Assembly (NCBI RefSeq): GCF_029227915.1
Contig: NC_079882.1
Span: 372,001-436,000, forward strand
Source: Hydractinia symbiolongicarpus
Taxonomy: Eukaryota; Cnidaria; Hydrozoa; Anthoathecata; Hydractiniidae
Direction: 5' to 3'
DNA length: 64,000 nt
In this document: one piece after another, positions 27,601 through 38,599 of the stretch
How positions within the stretch are numbered: the first letter of the stretch is position 1
Layout: the number at the start of each line of letters is the position of its first letter
The notes under the pieces: model-generated
Databases searched by the model: none
What the model saw: the letters and a program-made list of their open reading frames with translations, nothing else
What the model was told of the DNA's origin: nothing
Translations under genes and position numbers: made by a program

Positions 27601-28545
27601 AAGTACCCAGGGAGTAAACTCATTTCCCAAACGATTTTTTAAATTATTTTTTCAGCACTAAAACGCATGAGACTTGTAGTTTTTAAAAATGTTTTTATTT
27701 TTGATGAGACGCTGAATAAAAGAAGTTTAATTGCCGGCAAACGAAAACCCGCGATTTCCCGTAAATCCCGTACTCGGCCCGTATAGTCAAAAGTATACAA
27801 AGAAAGTACCCAGGGAGTAAACTCATTTCCCGAACGATCTTTTAAATTATTTTTTCACCAGTAAAACGCATGAGATTGTAGTTTTCAAAAATGTTTTCAT
27901 TTTTGATGAGACGCTGAATAAAAGAAGTTTAATCGCCGGCAAACGAAAACCCGCGATATCCCGTAAATCCCGGACTCGGCCCGTATAGTCAAAAGTATAC
28001 AAAGAAAGTACCCAGGGAGTAAACTCATTTCCCGAACGATCTTTTAAATTATTTTTTCACCAGTAAAACGCATGAGACTTGTAGTTTTCAAAAATGTTTT
28101 CATTTTTGATGAGACGCTGAATAAAAGAAGTTTAATCGCCGGCAAACGAAAACCCGCGATATCCCGTAAATCCCGGACTCGGCCCGTATAGTCAGAAGTA
28201 TACAAAGAAAGTACCCAGGGAGTAAACTCAATTCCCGAACGATTTTTTAAATTATTTTTTCAGCACTAAAACGCATGAGACTTATAGTTTTTAAAAATGT
28301 TTTTATTTTTGATGAGACGCTGAATAAAAGAAGTTTAATTGCCGGCAAACGAAAACCCGCGATTTCCCGTAAATCCCGTACTCGGCCCGTATAGTCAAAA
28401 GTATACAAAGAAAGTACCCAGGGAGTAAACTCATTTCCCGAACGATCTTTTAAATTATTTTTTCACCAGTTAAACGCATGAGACTTGTAGTTTTCAAAAA
28501 TGTTTTCATTTTTGATGAGACGCTGAATAAAAGAAGTTTAATCGC
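24665..28545 (+). repeat. Large segmental duplication in satellite, copy 2
   Basis: Partner of 20000-23880 at +4665 bp. One private change seen only in this copy is CCCGGGATTTCCC near 27140 where copy 1 has CCCGCGATTTCCC. Very few differences over about 3.9 kb imply recent duplication or continuing conversion. Boundaries are approximate because the flanks are also satellite. Confidence 0.85.
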
Positions 28546-29143
28546 CGGCAAACGAAAACCCACGATTTCCCGTAAATCGCAAACTCGGCCCGTATAGTCA
28601 AAAGTATACAAAGAAATTACCCAGGGAGTAAACTCATTTCCCGAACGATCTTTTAAATTATTTTTTCACCAGTAAAACGCATGAGACTTGTAGTTTTCAA
28701 AAATGTTTTCATTTTTGATGAGACGCTGAATAAAAGAAGTTTAATCGCCGGCAAACGAAAAGCCGCGATTTCCCGTAAATCCCAAACTCGGCCCGTATAG
28801 TCAAAAGTATACAAAGAAAGTAACCAGGGAGTAAACTCATTTCCCAAACAATTTTTTAAATTATTTTTTCAGCACTAAAACGCATGAGACTTGTAGTTTT
28901 TAAAAATGTTTTCATTTTTGATGAGACGCTGAATAAAAGAAGTTTAATCGCCGGCAAACAAAAACCCGCGATTTCCCGTAAATCCCGGACTCTGCCCGTA
29001 TAGTCAAAAGTATACAAAGAAAGTACCCAGGGAGTAAACTCATTTCCCGAACAATTTTTTAAATTATTTTTTCAGCACTAAAACGCATGAGACTTGTAGT
29101 TTTTAAAAATGTTTTCATTTTTGATGAGACGCTGAATAAAAGA
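27520..29143 (+). repeat. Eight-monomer unit, first of a tandem pair (about 1623 bp)
   Basis: Private variants recur 1623 bp later: TACAAAAAAAGTACCC at about 27592/29215, CATGAGATTGTAG at about 27870/29493, AAATCGCAAACTCGG at about 28575/30198, ACGAAAAGCCGCG at about 28756/30379 and GGACTCTGCCCG at about 28987/30610. The second copy occupies about 29144-30770. Confidence 0.82.
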
Positions 29144-30770
29144 AGTTTAATCGCCGGCAAACGAAAACCCGCGATTTCCCGTAAATCCCAAACTCGGCCC
29201 GTATAGTCAGAAGTATACAAAAAAAGTACCCAGGGAGTAAACTCATTTCCCAAACGATTTTTTAAATTATTTTTTCAGCACTAAAACGCATGAGACTTGT
29301 AGTTTTTAAAAATGTTTTTATTTTTGATGAGACGCTGAATAAAAGAAGTTTAATTGCCGGCAAACGAAAACCCGCGATTTCCCGTAAATCCCGTACTCGG
29401 CCCGTATAGTCAAAAGTATACAAAGAAAGTACCCAGGGAGTAAACTCATTTCCCGAACGATCTTTTAAATTATTTTTTCACCAGTAAAACGCATGAGATT
29501 GTAGTTTTCAAAAATGTTTTCATTTTTGATGAGACGCTGAATAAAAGAAGTTTAATCGCCGGCAAACGAAAACCCGCGATATCCCGTAAATCCCGGACTC
29601 GGCCCGTATAGTCAAAAGTATACAAAGAAAGTACCCAGGGAGTAAACTCATTTCCCGAACGATCTTTTAAATTATTTTTTCACCAGTAAAACGCATGAGA
29701 CTTGTAGTTTTCAAAAATGTTTTCATTTTTGATGAGACGCTGAATAAAAGAAGTTTAATCGCCGGCAAACGAAAACCCGCGATATCCCGTAAATCCCGGA
29801 CTCGGCCCGTATAGTCAGAAGTATACAAAGAAAGTACCCAGGGAGTAAACTCAATTCCCGAACGATTTTTTAAATTATTTTTTCAGCACTAAAACGCATG
29901 AGACTTATAGTTTTTAAAAATGTTTTTATTTTTGATGAGACGCTGAATAAAAGAAGTTTAATTGCCGGCAAACGAAAACCCGCGATTTCCCGTAAATCCC
30001 GTACTCGGCCCGTATAGTCAAAAGTATACAAAGAAAGTACCCAGGGAGTAAACTCATTTCCCGAACGATCTTTTAAATTATTTTTTCACCAGTTAAACGC
30101 ATGAGACTTGTAGTTTTCAAAAATGTTTTCATTTTTGATGAGACGCTGAATAAAAGAAGTTTAATCGCCGGCAAACGAAAACCCACGATTTCCCGTAAAT
30201 CGCAAACTCGGCCCGTATAGTCAAAAGTATACAAAGAAATTACCCAGGGAGTAAACTCATTTCCCGAACGATCTTTTAAATTATTTTTTCACCAGTAAAA
30301 CGCATGAGACTTGTAGTTTTCAAAAATGTTTTCATTTTTGATGAGACGCTGAATAAAAGAAGTTTAATCGCCGGCAAACGAAAAGCCGCGATTTCCCGTA
30401 AATCCCAAACTCGGCCCGTATAGTCAAAAGTATACAAAGAAAGTAACCAGGGAGTAAACTCATTTCCCAAACAATTTTTTAAATTATTTTTTCAGCACTA
30501 AAACGCATGAGACTTGTAGTTTTTAAAAATGTTTTCATTTTTGATGAGACGCTGAATAAAAGAAGTTTAATCGCCGGCAAACAAAAACCCGCGATTTCCC
30601 GTAAATCCCGGACTCTGCCCGTATAGTCAAAAGTATACAAAGAAAGTACCCAGGGAGTAAACTCATTTCCCGAACAATTTTTTAAATTATTTTTTCAGCA
30701 CTAAAACGCATGAGACTTGTAGTTTTTAAAAATGTTTTCATTTTTGATGAGACGCTGAATAAAAGAAGTT
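29144..30770 (+). repeat. Eight-monomer unit, second of a tandem pair
   Basis: Adjacent copy of 27520-29143. The correspondence ends near 30770, where this copy runs into CCCTGACTCGG while the first copy continues with CCCAAACTCGG. Confidence 0.8.
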
Positions 30771-30789
30771 TAATCGCCGGCAAACGAAA

Positions 30790-31690
30790 ACCCGCGATTT
30801 CCCGTAAATCCCTGACTCGGCCCGTATAGTCAGAAGTATACAAAGAAAGTACCCAGGGAGTAAACTCATTTCCCGAACGATTTTTTAAATTATTTTGTTA
30901 TCACTAAAACGCATGAGACTTAGAGTTTTTAAAAATGTTTTTATTTTTGATGAGACGCTGAATAAAAGAAGTTTAATTGCCGGCAAACGAAAACCCGCGA
31001 TTTCCCGTAAATTCCGTACTCGTCCCGTATAGTCAAAAGTATACAAAGAAAGTACCCAGGGAGTAAACTCATTTCCCGAACGATCTTTTAAATTATTTTT
31101 TCACCAGTAAAACGCATGAGACTTGTAGTTTTCAAAAATGTTTTCATTTTTGATGAGACGCTGAATAAAAGAAGTTTAATCGCCGGCAAACGAAAACCCG
31201 CGATTTCCCGTAAATCCCAAACTCGGCCCGTATAGTGAAAAGTATACAAAGAAAGTACCCAGGGAGTAAACTCATTTCCCGAACAATTTTTTAAATTATT
31301 TTTTCAGCACTAAAACGCATGAGACTTGTAGTTTTTAAAAATGTTTTCATTTTTGATGAGACGCTGAATAAAAGGAGTTTAATCGCCGGCAAACGAAAAC
31401 CCGCGATTTCCCGTAAATCCCGGACTCGGCCCGTATAGTCAAAAGTATACAAAGAAAGTAGCCAGGGAGTAAACTCATTTCCTGAACGATTTTTTAAATT
31501 ATTTTTTCATCACTAAAACCCATGAGACTTGTAGTTTTCAAAAATATTTTCATTTTTGATGAGACGCTGAATAAAAGAAGTTCAATCGCCGGCAAAGGAA
31601 AACCCGCGATTTCCCGTAAATCCCGGACTCAGCCCGTATAGTCAAAAGTATACAAAGAAAGTACCCAGGGAGTAAACTCATTTCCCAAAC
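30790..31690 (+). repeat. Satellite segment repeated at 35458-36358 (offset about 4668 bp)
   Basis: Private variants shared with 35458-36358 are GAGACTTAGAGTTTTT (about 30915/35583), AATAAAAGGAGTTTAATC (about 31369/36037), GTAGCCAGGGAG (about 31458/36126), CATTTCCTGAACG (about 31478/36146) and AAGTTCAATCGCC (about 31578/36246). The segment brackets the nine-monomer tandem pair, so that pair arose inside a larger duplicated region, or the flanks were duplicated around it. Confidence 0.78.
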
Positions 31691-31789
31691 AATTTTTTAA
31701 ATTATTTTTTCAGCACTAAAACGCATGAGACTTGTAGTATTTAAAAATGTTTTCATTTTTGATGAGACGCTGAATAAAAGAAGTTTAAT

Positions 31790-33615
31790 CGCCGGCAAAC
31801 CAAAACCCGCGATTTCCCGTAAATCCCGGACTCGGCCCGTATAGTCAAAAGTATACAAAGAAAGTACCCAGGGAGTAAACTCATTTCCCGAACGATCTTT
31901 TAAATTATTTTTTCACCAGTAAAACGCATGAGACTTGTAGTTTTCAAAAATGTTTTCATTTTTGATGAGACGCTGAATAAAAGAAGTTTAATCGCCGGCA
32001 AACGAAAACCCGCGATATCCCGTAAATCCCGGACTCGGCCCGTATAGTCAAAAGTATACAAAGAAAGTACCCAGGGAGTAAACTCATTTCCCGAACGATC
32101 TTTTAAATTATTTTTTCACCAGTAAAACGCATGAGACTTGTAGTTTTCAAAAATGTTTTCATTTTTGATGAGACGCTGAATAAAAGAAGTCTAATCGCCG
32201 GCAAACGAAAACCCGCGATATCCCGTAAATCCCGGACTCGGCCCGTATAGTCAGAAGTATACAAAGAAAGTACCCAGGGAGTAAACTCAATTCCCGAACG
32301 ATTTTTTAAATTATTTTTTCAGCACTAAAACGCATGAGACTTATAGTTTTTAAAAATGTTTTTATTTTTGATGAGACGCTGAATAAAAGAAGTTTAATTG
32401 CCGGCAAACGAAAACCCGCGATTTTCCGTAAATCCCGTACTCGGCCCGTATAGTCAAAAGTATACAAAGAAAGTACCCAGGGAGTAAACTCATTTCCCGA
32501 ACGATCTTTTAAATTATTTTTTCACCAGTTAAACGCATGAGACTTGTAGTTTTCAAAAATGTTTTCATTTTTGATGAGACGCTGAATAAAAGAAGTTTAA
32601 TCGCCGGCAAACGAAAACCCACGATTTCCCGTAAATCCCAAACTCGGCCCGTATAGTCAAAAGTATACAAAGAAATTACCCAGGGAGTAAACTCATTTCC
32701 CGAACGATCTTTTAAATTATTTTTTCACCAGTAAAACGCATGAGACTTGTAGTTTTCAAAAATGTTTTCATTTTTGATGAGACGCTGAATAAAAGAAGTT
32801 TAATCGCCGGCAAACGAAAACCCGCGATTTCCCGTAAATCCCAAACTCGGCCCGTTTAGTCAAAAGTATACAAAGAAAGTAACCAGGGAGTAAACTCATT
32901 TCCCAAACAATTTTTTAAATTATTTTTTCAGCACTAAAACGCATGAGACTTGTAGTTTTTAAAAATGTTTTCATTTTTGATGAGACGCTGAATAAAAGAA
33001 GTTTAATCGCCGGCAAACGAAAACCCGCGATTTCCCGTAAATCCCGGACTCGGCCCGTATAGTCAAAAGTATACAAAGAAAGTATCCACGGAGTAAACTC
33101 ATTTCCCGAACGATCTTTTAAATTATTTTTTCAACAGTAAAACGCATGAGACTTGTAGTTTTCAAAAATGTTTTCATTTTTGATGAGACGCTGAATAAAA
33201 GAAGTTTAATCGCCGGCAAACGAAAACCCGCGATTTCCCGTAAATCCCAAACTCGGCCCGTATAGTCAAAAGTATACAAAGAAAGTAACCAGGGAGTAAA
33301 CTCATTTCCCAAACAATTTTTTAAATTATTTTTTCAGCACTAAAACGCATGAGACTTGTAGTTTTTAAAAATGTTTTCATTTTTGATGAGACGCTGAATA
33401 AAAGAAGTTTAATCGCCGGCAAACAAAAACCCGCGATTTCCCGTAAATCCCGGACTCTGCCCGTATAGTCAATAGTATACAAAGAAAGTACCCAGGGAGT
33501 AAACTCATTTCCCGAACAATTTTTTAAATTATTTTTTCAGCACTAAAACGCATGAGACTTGTAGTTTTTAAAAATGTTTTCATTTTTGATGAGACGCTGA
33601 ATAAAAGAAGTTTAA
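31790..33615 (+). repeat. Nine-monomer unit, first of a tandem pair (about 1826 bp)
   Basis: The rare CAAACCAAAACCCGCG variant at about 31797 recurs at about 33623, and GTCAATAGTATAC at about 33470 recurs at about 35296, an offset of about 1826 bp. CAACAGTAAAACG at about 33131 likewise returns at about 34958. The second copy spans about 33616-35440. Confidence 0.8.
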
Positions 33616-35440
33616 TCGCCGGCAAACCAAAACCCGCGATTTCCCGTAAATCCCGGACTCGGCCCGTATAGTCAAAAGTATACAAAGAAAGTACCCAGGG
33701 AGTAAACTCATTTCCCGAACGATCTTTTAAATTATTTTTTCACCAGTAAAACGCATGAGACTTGTAGTTTTCAAAAATGTTTTCATTTTTGATGAGACGC
33801 TGAATAAAAGAAGTTTAATCGCCGGCAAACGAAAACCCGCGATATCCCGTAAATCCCGGACTCGGCCCGTATAGTCAAAAGTATACAAAGAAAGTACCCA
33901 GGGAGTAAACTCATTTCCCGAACGATCTTTTAAATTATTTTTTCACCAGTAAAACGCATGAGACTTGTAGTTTTCAAAAATGTTTTCATTTTTGATGAGA
34001 CGCTGAATAAAAGAAGTTTAATCGCCGGCAAACGAAAACCCGCGATATCCCGTAAATCCCGGACTCGGCCCGTATAGTCAGAAGTATACAAAGAAAGTAC
34101 CCAGGGAGTAAACTCAATTCCCGAACGATTTTTTAAATTATTTTTTCAGCACTAAAACGCATGAGACTTATAGTTTTTAAAAATGTTTTTATTTTTGATG
34201 AGACGCTGAATAAAAGAAGTTTAATTGCCGGCAAACGAAAACCCGCGATTTTCCGTAAATCCCGTACTCGGCCCGTATAGTCAAAAGTATACAAAGAAAG
34301 TACCCAGGGAGTAAACTCATTTCCCGAACGATCTTTTAAATTATTTTTTCACCAGTTAAACGCATGAGACTTGTAGTTTTCAAAAATGTTTTCATTTTTG
34401 ATGAGACGCTGAATAAAAGAAGTTTAATCGCCGGCAAACGAAAACCCACGATTTCCCGTAAATCCCAAACTCGGCCCGTATAGTCAAAAGTATACAAAGA
34501 AATTACCCAGGGAGTAAACTCATTTCCCGAACGATCTTTTAAATTATTTTTTCACCAGTAAAACGCATGAGACTTGTAGTTTTCAAAAATGTTTTCATTT
34601 TTGATGAGACGCTGAATAAAAGAAGTTTAATCGCCGGCAAACGAAAACCCGCGATTTCCCGTAAATCCCAAACTCGGCCCGTATAGTCAAAAGTATACAA
34701 AGAAAGTAACCAGGGAGTAAACTCATTTCCCAAACAATTTTTTAAATTATTTTTTCAGCACTAAAACGCATGAGACTTGTAGTTTTTAAAAATGTTTTCA
34801 TTTTTGATGAGACGCTGAATAAAAGAAGTTTAATCGCCGGCAAACGAAAACCCGCGATTTCCCGTAAATCCCGGACTCGGCCCGTATAGTCAAAAGTATA
34901 CAAAGAAAGTACCCACGGAGTAAACTCATTTCCCGAACGATCTTTTAAATTATTTTTTCAACAGTAAAACGCATGAGACTTGTAGTTTTCAAAAATGTTT
35001 TCATTTTTGATGAGACGCTGAATAAAAGAAGTTTAATCGCCGGCAAACGAAAACCCGCGATTTCCCGTAAATCCCAAACTCGGCCCGTATAGTCAAAAGT
35101 ATACAAAGAAAGTAACCAGGGAGTAAACTCATTTCCCAAACAATTTTTTAAATTATTTTTTCAGCACTAAAACGCATGAGACTTGTAGTTTTTAAAAATG
35201 TTTTCATTTTTGATGAGACGCTGAATAAAAGAAGTTTAATCGCCGGCAAACAAAAACCCGCGATTTCCCGTAAATCCCGGACTCTGCCCGTATAGTCAAT
35301 AGTATACAAAGAAAGTACCCAGGGAGTAAACTCATTTCCCGAACAATTTTTTAAATTATTTTTTCAGCACTAAAACGCATGAGACTTGTAGTTTTTAAAA
35401 ATGTTTTCATTTTTGATGAGACGCTGAATAAAAGAAGTTT
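33616..35440 (+). repeat. Nine-monomer unit, second of a tandem pair
   Basis: Adjacent copy of 31790-33615. Small differences, such as AGTATCCACGGAG near 33082 versus AGTACCCACGGAG near 34909, show limited divergence since duplication. Confidence 0.8.
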
Positions 35441-35457
35441 AATCGCCGGCAAACGAA

Positions 35458-36358
35458 AACCCGCGATTTCCCGTAAATCCCTGACTCGGCCCGTATAGTC
35501 AGAAGTATACAAAGAAAGTACCCAGGGAGTAAACTCATTTCCCGAACGATTTTTTAAATTATTTTGTCATCACTAAAACGCATGAGACTTAGAGTTTTTA
35601 AAAATGTTTTTATTTTTGATGAGACGCTGAATAAAAGAAGTTTAATTGCCGGCAAACGAAAACCCGCGATTTCCCGTAAATCCCTTACTCGGCCCGTATA
35701 GTCAAAAGTATACAAAGAAAGTACCCAGGGAGTAAACTCATTTCCCGAACGATCTTTTAAATTATTTTTTCACCAGTAAAACGCATGAGACTTGTAGTTT
35801 TCAAAAATGTTTTCATTTTTGATGAGACGCTGAATAAAAGAAGTTTAATCGCCGGCAAACGAAAACCCGCGATTTCCCGTAAATCCCAAACTCGGCCCGT
35901 ATAGTCAAAAGTATACAAAGAAAGTACCCAGGGAGTAAACTCATTTCCCGAACAATTTTTTAAATTATTTTTTCAGCACTAAAACGCATGAGACTTGTAG
36001 TTTTTAAAAATGTTTTCATTTTTGATGAGACGCTGAATAAAAGGAGTTTAATCGCCGGCAAACGAAAACCCGCGATTTCCCGTAAATCCCGGACTCGGCC
36101 CGTATAGTCAAAAGTATACAAAGAAAGTAGCCAGGGAGTAAACTCATTTCCTGAACGATTTTTTAAATTATTTTTTCATCACTAAAACCCATGAGACTTG
36201 TAGTTTTCAAAAATGTTTTCATTTTTGATGAGACGCTGAATAAAAGAAGTTCAATCGCCGGCAAAGGAAAACCCGCGATTTCCCGTAAATCCCGGACTCA
36301 GCCCGTATAGTCAAAAGTATACAAAGAAAGTACCCAGGGAGTAAACTCATTTCCCTAA
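35458..36358 (+). repeat. Satellite segment, second copy of 30790-31690
   Basis: Second copy at an offset of about 4668 bp, ending about 0.4 kb before the orientation switch. Its nearness to the inversion makes the last multimers of block I a useful reference for asking what was joined there. Confidence 0.75.
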
Positions 36359-36741
36359 CGATCTTTTAAATTATTTTTTCACCAGTAAAACGCATGAGAC
36401 TTGTAGTTTTCAAAAATGTTTTCATTTTTGATGAGACGCTGAATAAAAGAAGTTTAATCGCCGGCAAAGCAAACCCGCGATTTCCCGTAAATCCCAGACT
36501 CGGCCCGTATAGTCAAAAGTACACAAAGAAAGTACCCAGGGAGTAAACTCATTTCCCAAACAATTTTTTAAATTATTTTTTCAGCACTAAAACGCATGAG
36601 ACTTGTAGTATTTAAAAATGTTTTCATTTTTCATGAGACGCTGAATAAAAGAAGTTTAATCGCCGGCAAACCAAAACCCGCGATTTCCCGTAAATCCCGG
36701 ACTCGGCCCGTATAGTCAAAAGTATACAAAGAAAGTACCCA

Positions 36742-36756
36742 GGGAGTTTTTAGAAA
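36742..36756. other. Satellite orientation-switch (inversion) junction
   Basis: Block I runs normally up to AAAGTACCCAGGGAG, then instead of continuing with TAAACTC the sequence reads TTTTTAGAAAACTATAAG, which is the other strand of the satellite. From here every monomer reads CTCATGCGTTTTAGTG then TTTACTCCCTGGGTAC, the reverse complement of block I. The two sides join at different phases of the monomer, and at most about 1 bp (a T) can be assigned to both sides. No other sequence lies at the joint. Confidence 0.93.
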
Positions 36757-38599
36757 ACTATAAGTCTCATGCGTTTTAGTGATGACAAAATAATTTAAAA
36801 AATCGTTCGGGAAATGAGTTTACTCCATGGGTACTTCCTTTGTGTACTTCTGACTATACGGGCCGAGTCAGGGATTTACGGGAAATCGCGGGTTTTCGTT
36901 TGCCGGCAATTAAACTTCTTTTATTCAGCGCCTCATCAAAAATGAAAACATTTTTAAAAACTACAAGTCTCATGCGTTTTAGTGCTGAAAAAATAATTTA
37001 AAAATTCGTTCAGGAAATCAGTTTACTTCCTGGCTACTTTCTTTGTGTACTTTTGACTATACAGGTCGACTCCAGGGTTTACGGGAAATCGCGGGTTTTC
37101 GTTTGCCGGCGATTAAACTTCTTTTATTCAGTGTCTCATCAAAAATGAAAACATTTTTTAAAACTACAAGTCTCATGCGTTTTAGTGCTGAAAAAATAAT
37201 TTAAAAAATCGTTCGGGAAAGGAGTTTACTCCTTGGGTATTTCTTTGTATACTTTTGACTATACGGGCCGACTTCGGGGTTTACGGGAAATCGCGGGTTT
37301 TCGTTTGCCGGCGATTAAACTTCTTTTATTCAGCGTCTCATCAAAAATAAAAACATTTTTTAAAACTACAAGTCTCATGCGTTTTAGTGATGAAAAAATA
37401 ATTTAAAAAATCGTTCGGGAAATGAGTTTACTCCCTGGGTACCTTCTTTGTATACTTTTGAATATACGGGCCGACTACGGGGTTTACGGGAAATCACGTG
37501 TTTTCGTTTACCGGCGATTAAACTTCTTTTATTCAGCGTCTCATCAAAAATGAAAAAATTTTTGAAAACTACAAGTCTCATGCGTTTTAGTGATTAAAAA
37601 ATAATTTAAAAAATCGTTCGGGAAATGAGTTTACTCCTTGGGTATTTCTTTGTATACTTTTGACTATACGGGCCGACTTCGGGGTTTACGGGAAATCGCG
37701 GGTTTTCGTTTGCCGGCGATTAAACTTCTTTTATTCAGTGTCTCATCAAAAATGAAAACATTTTATAAAACTGCAAGTCTCATGCGTTTTAGTGATGAAA
37801 AAATAATTTAAAAAATCGTTCGGGAAATGAGTTTACTCCCTGGGTACCTTCTTTGTATACTTTTGACTATACGGGCCGACTACGGGGTTTACGGGAAATC
37901 GCGTGTTTTCGTTTACCGGCGATTAAACTTCTTTTATTCAGCGTCTCATCAAAAATGAAAAATTTTTTGAAAACTACAAGTCTCATGCGTTTTAGTGATG
38001 AAAAAATAATTTAAAAAATCGTTCAGGAAATGGGCTAACTCCCTGGGTACTTTCTTTGTATACTTTTGACTATACGGGCCGAGTCCGGGATTTTCGAGAA
38101 ATCGCGTGTTTTCGTTTGCCGGCGATGAAACTTCTTTTTTTCAGCATCTCATCAAAAATGAATAAATTTTTGAAAATTACAAGTCACATGCGTTTTAGTG
38201 ATGAAAAAATAATTTAAAAAATCGTTCGGGAAATGAGTTTACTCCCTGGGTACTTTCTTTGTGTACTTTTGACTATACGGGCCGACTCTGGGGTTTACGG
38301 GAAATCGCGGGTTTTCGTTTGCCGGCGATTAAACTTCTTTTATTCAGTGTTTCATCAAAAATTAAAACATTTTTTAAAACTACAAGTCTCATGCGTTTTA
38401 ATGCTGAAAAAATAATTTAAAAAATCGTTCGGGAAATGAGTTTACTCCCTGCGTACCTTCTTTGTATACTTTTGACTATACGGGCCGACTCCGGGGTTTA
38501 CGGAAAATCGCGTGTTTTCGTTTACCGGCGATTAAACCTCTTTTATTCAGCGTCTCATCAAAAATGAAAATTTTTTTGAAAACTACAAGTCTCATGCGT

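Larger units (their letters stand above)
1..36747 (+). repeat. Satellite block I: about 203-bp tandem monomers
   Basis: Uninterrupted head-to-tail array of about 181 monomers (length divided by 203). The period is read directly: successive copies of the CCCGTATAGTC word fall 202-203 bp apart (about 197, 400 and 602 at the start). Landmarks within one monomer, in order, are GTATACAAAGAAAGTACCCA, GGGAGTAAACTCATTTCCCG, an AT-rich TTTTTTAAATTATTTTTTC tract, CACTAAAACGCATGAGACTT, a second A/T tract around TTTTTAAAAATGTTTTCATT, GACGCTGAATAAAAGAAG, GCCGGCAAACGAAAACCC and GCGATTTCCCGTAAATCCC. 203 is not a multiple of 3, and ORFs arise only as read-through of about one monomer. Orientation + is a convention. 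The role is unknown; pericentromeric or centromeric satellite is the usual setting for an array this long and homogeneous, but that is inference. Confidence 0.97.
15401..36747 (+). repeat. Subfamily-B-dominated satellite segment
   Basis: Mostly GTATACAAAGAAAG-type monomers. Isolated subfamily-A monomers (GAATGTATATAAAG) remain at about 16027, 17648, 20288 and 24953; none are seen between 24953 and the inversion. The copy near 16027 is a hybrid, with an A-type left part (GAATGTATATAAAGAAAG) fused to the B-type GTACCCAGGGAG, as expected from unequal exchange or conversion inside the monomer. Large duplications within this segment are listed separately. Confidence 0.8.

Noticed and set aside
1-36747. 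CRISPR-like direct-repeat array.
   Set aside because: The repeats are contiguous 203-bp monomers without short conserved repeats separated by unique spacers, there are no cas genes, and the context is eukaryotic.
1276-38415. Dozens of 60-102 codon ORFs in the satellite, many encoding near-identical peptides (for example with an SLYTFDYTGR or FKNVFIFDETLNKRSL core).
   Set aside because: They are the same monomer read in whichever frame lacks a stop. The 203-bp period shifts frame every copy, the ORFs vanish in neighbouring monomers with one substitution, and after the inversion the same peptides appear on the other strand. No sign of selection for coding.
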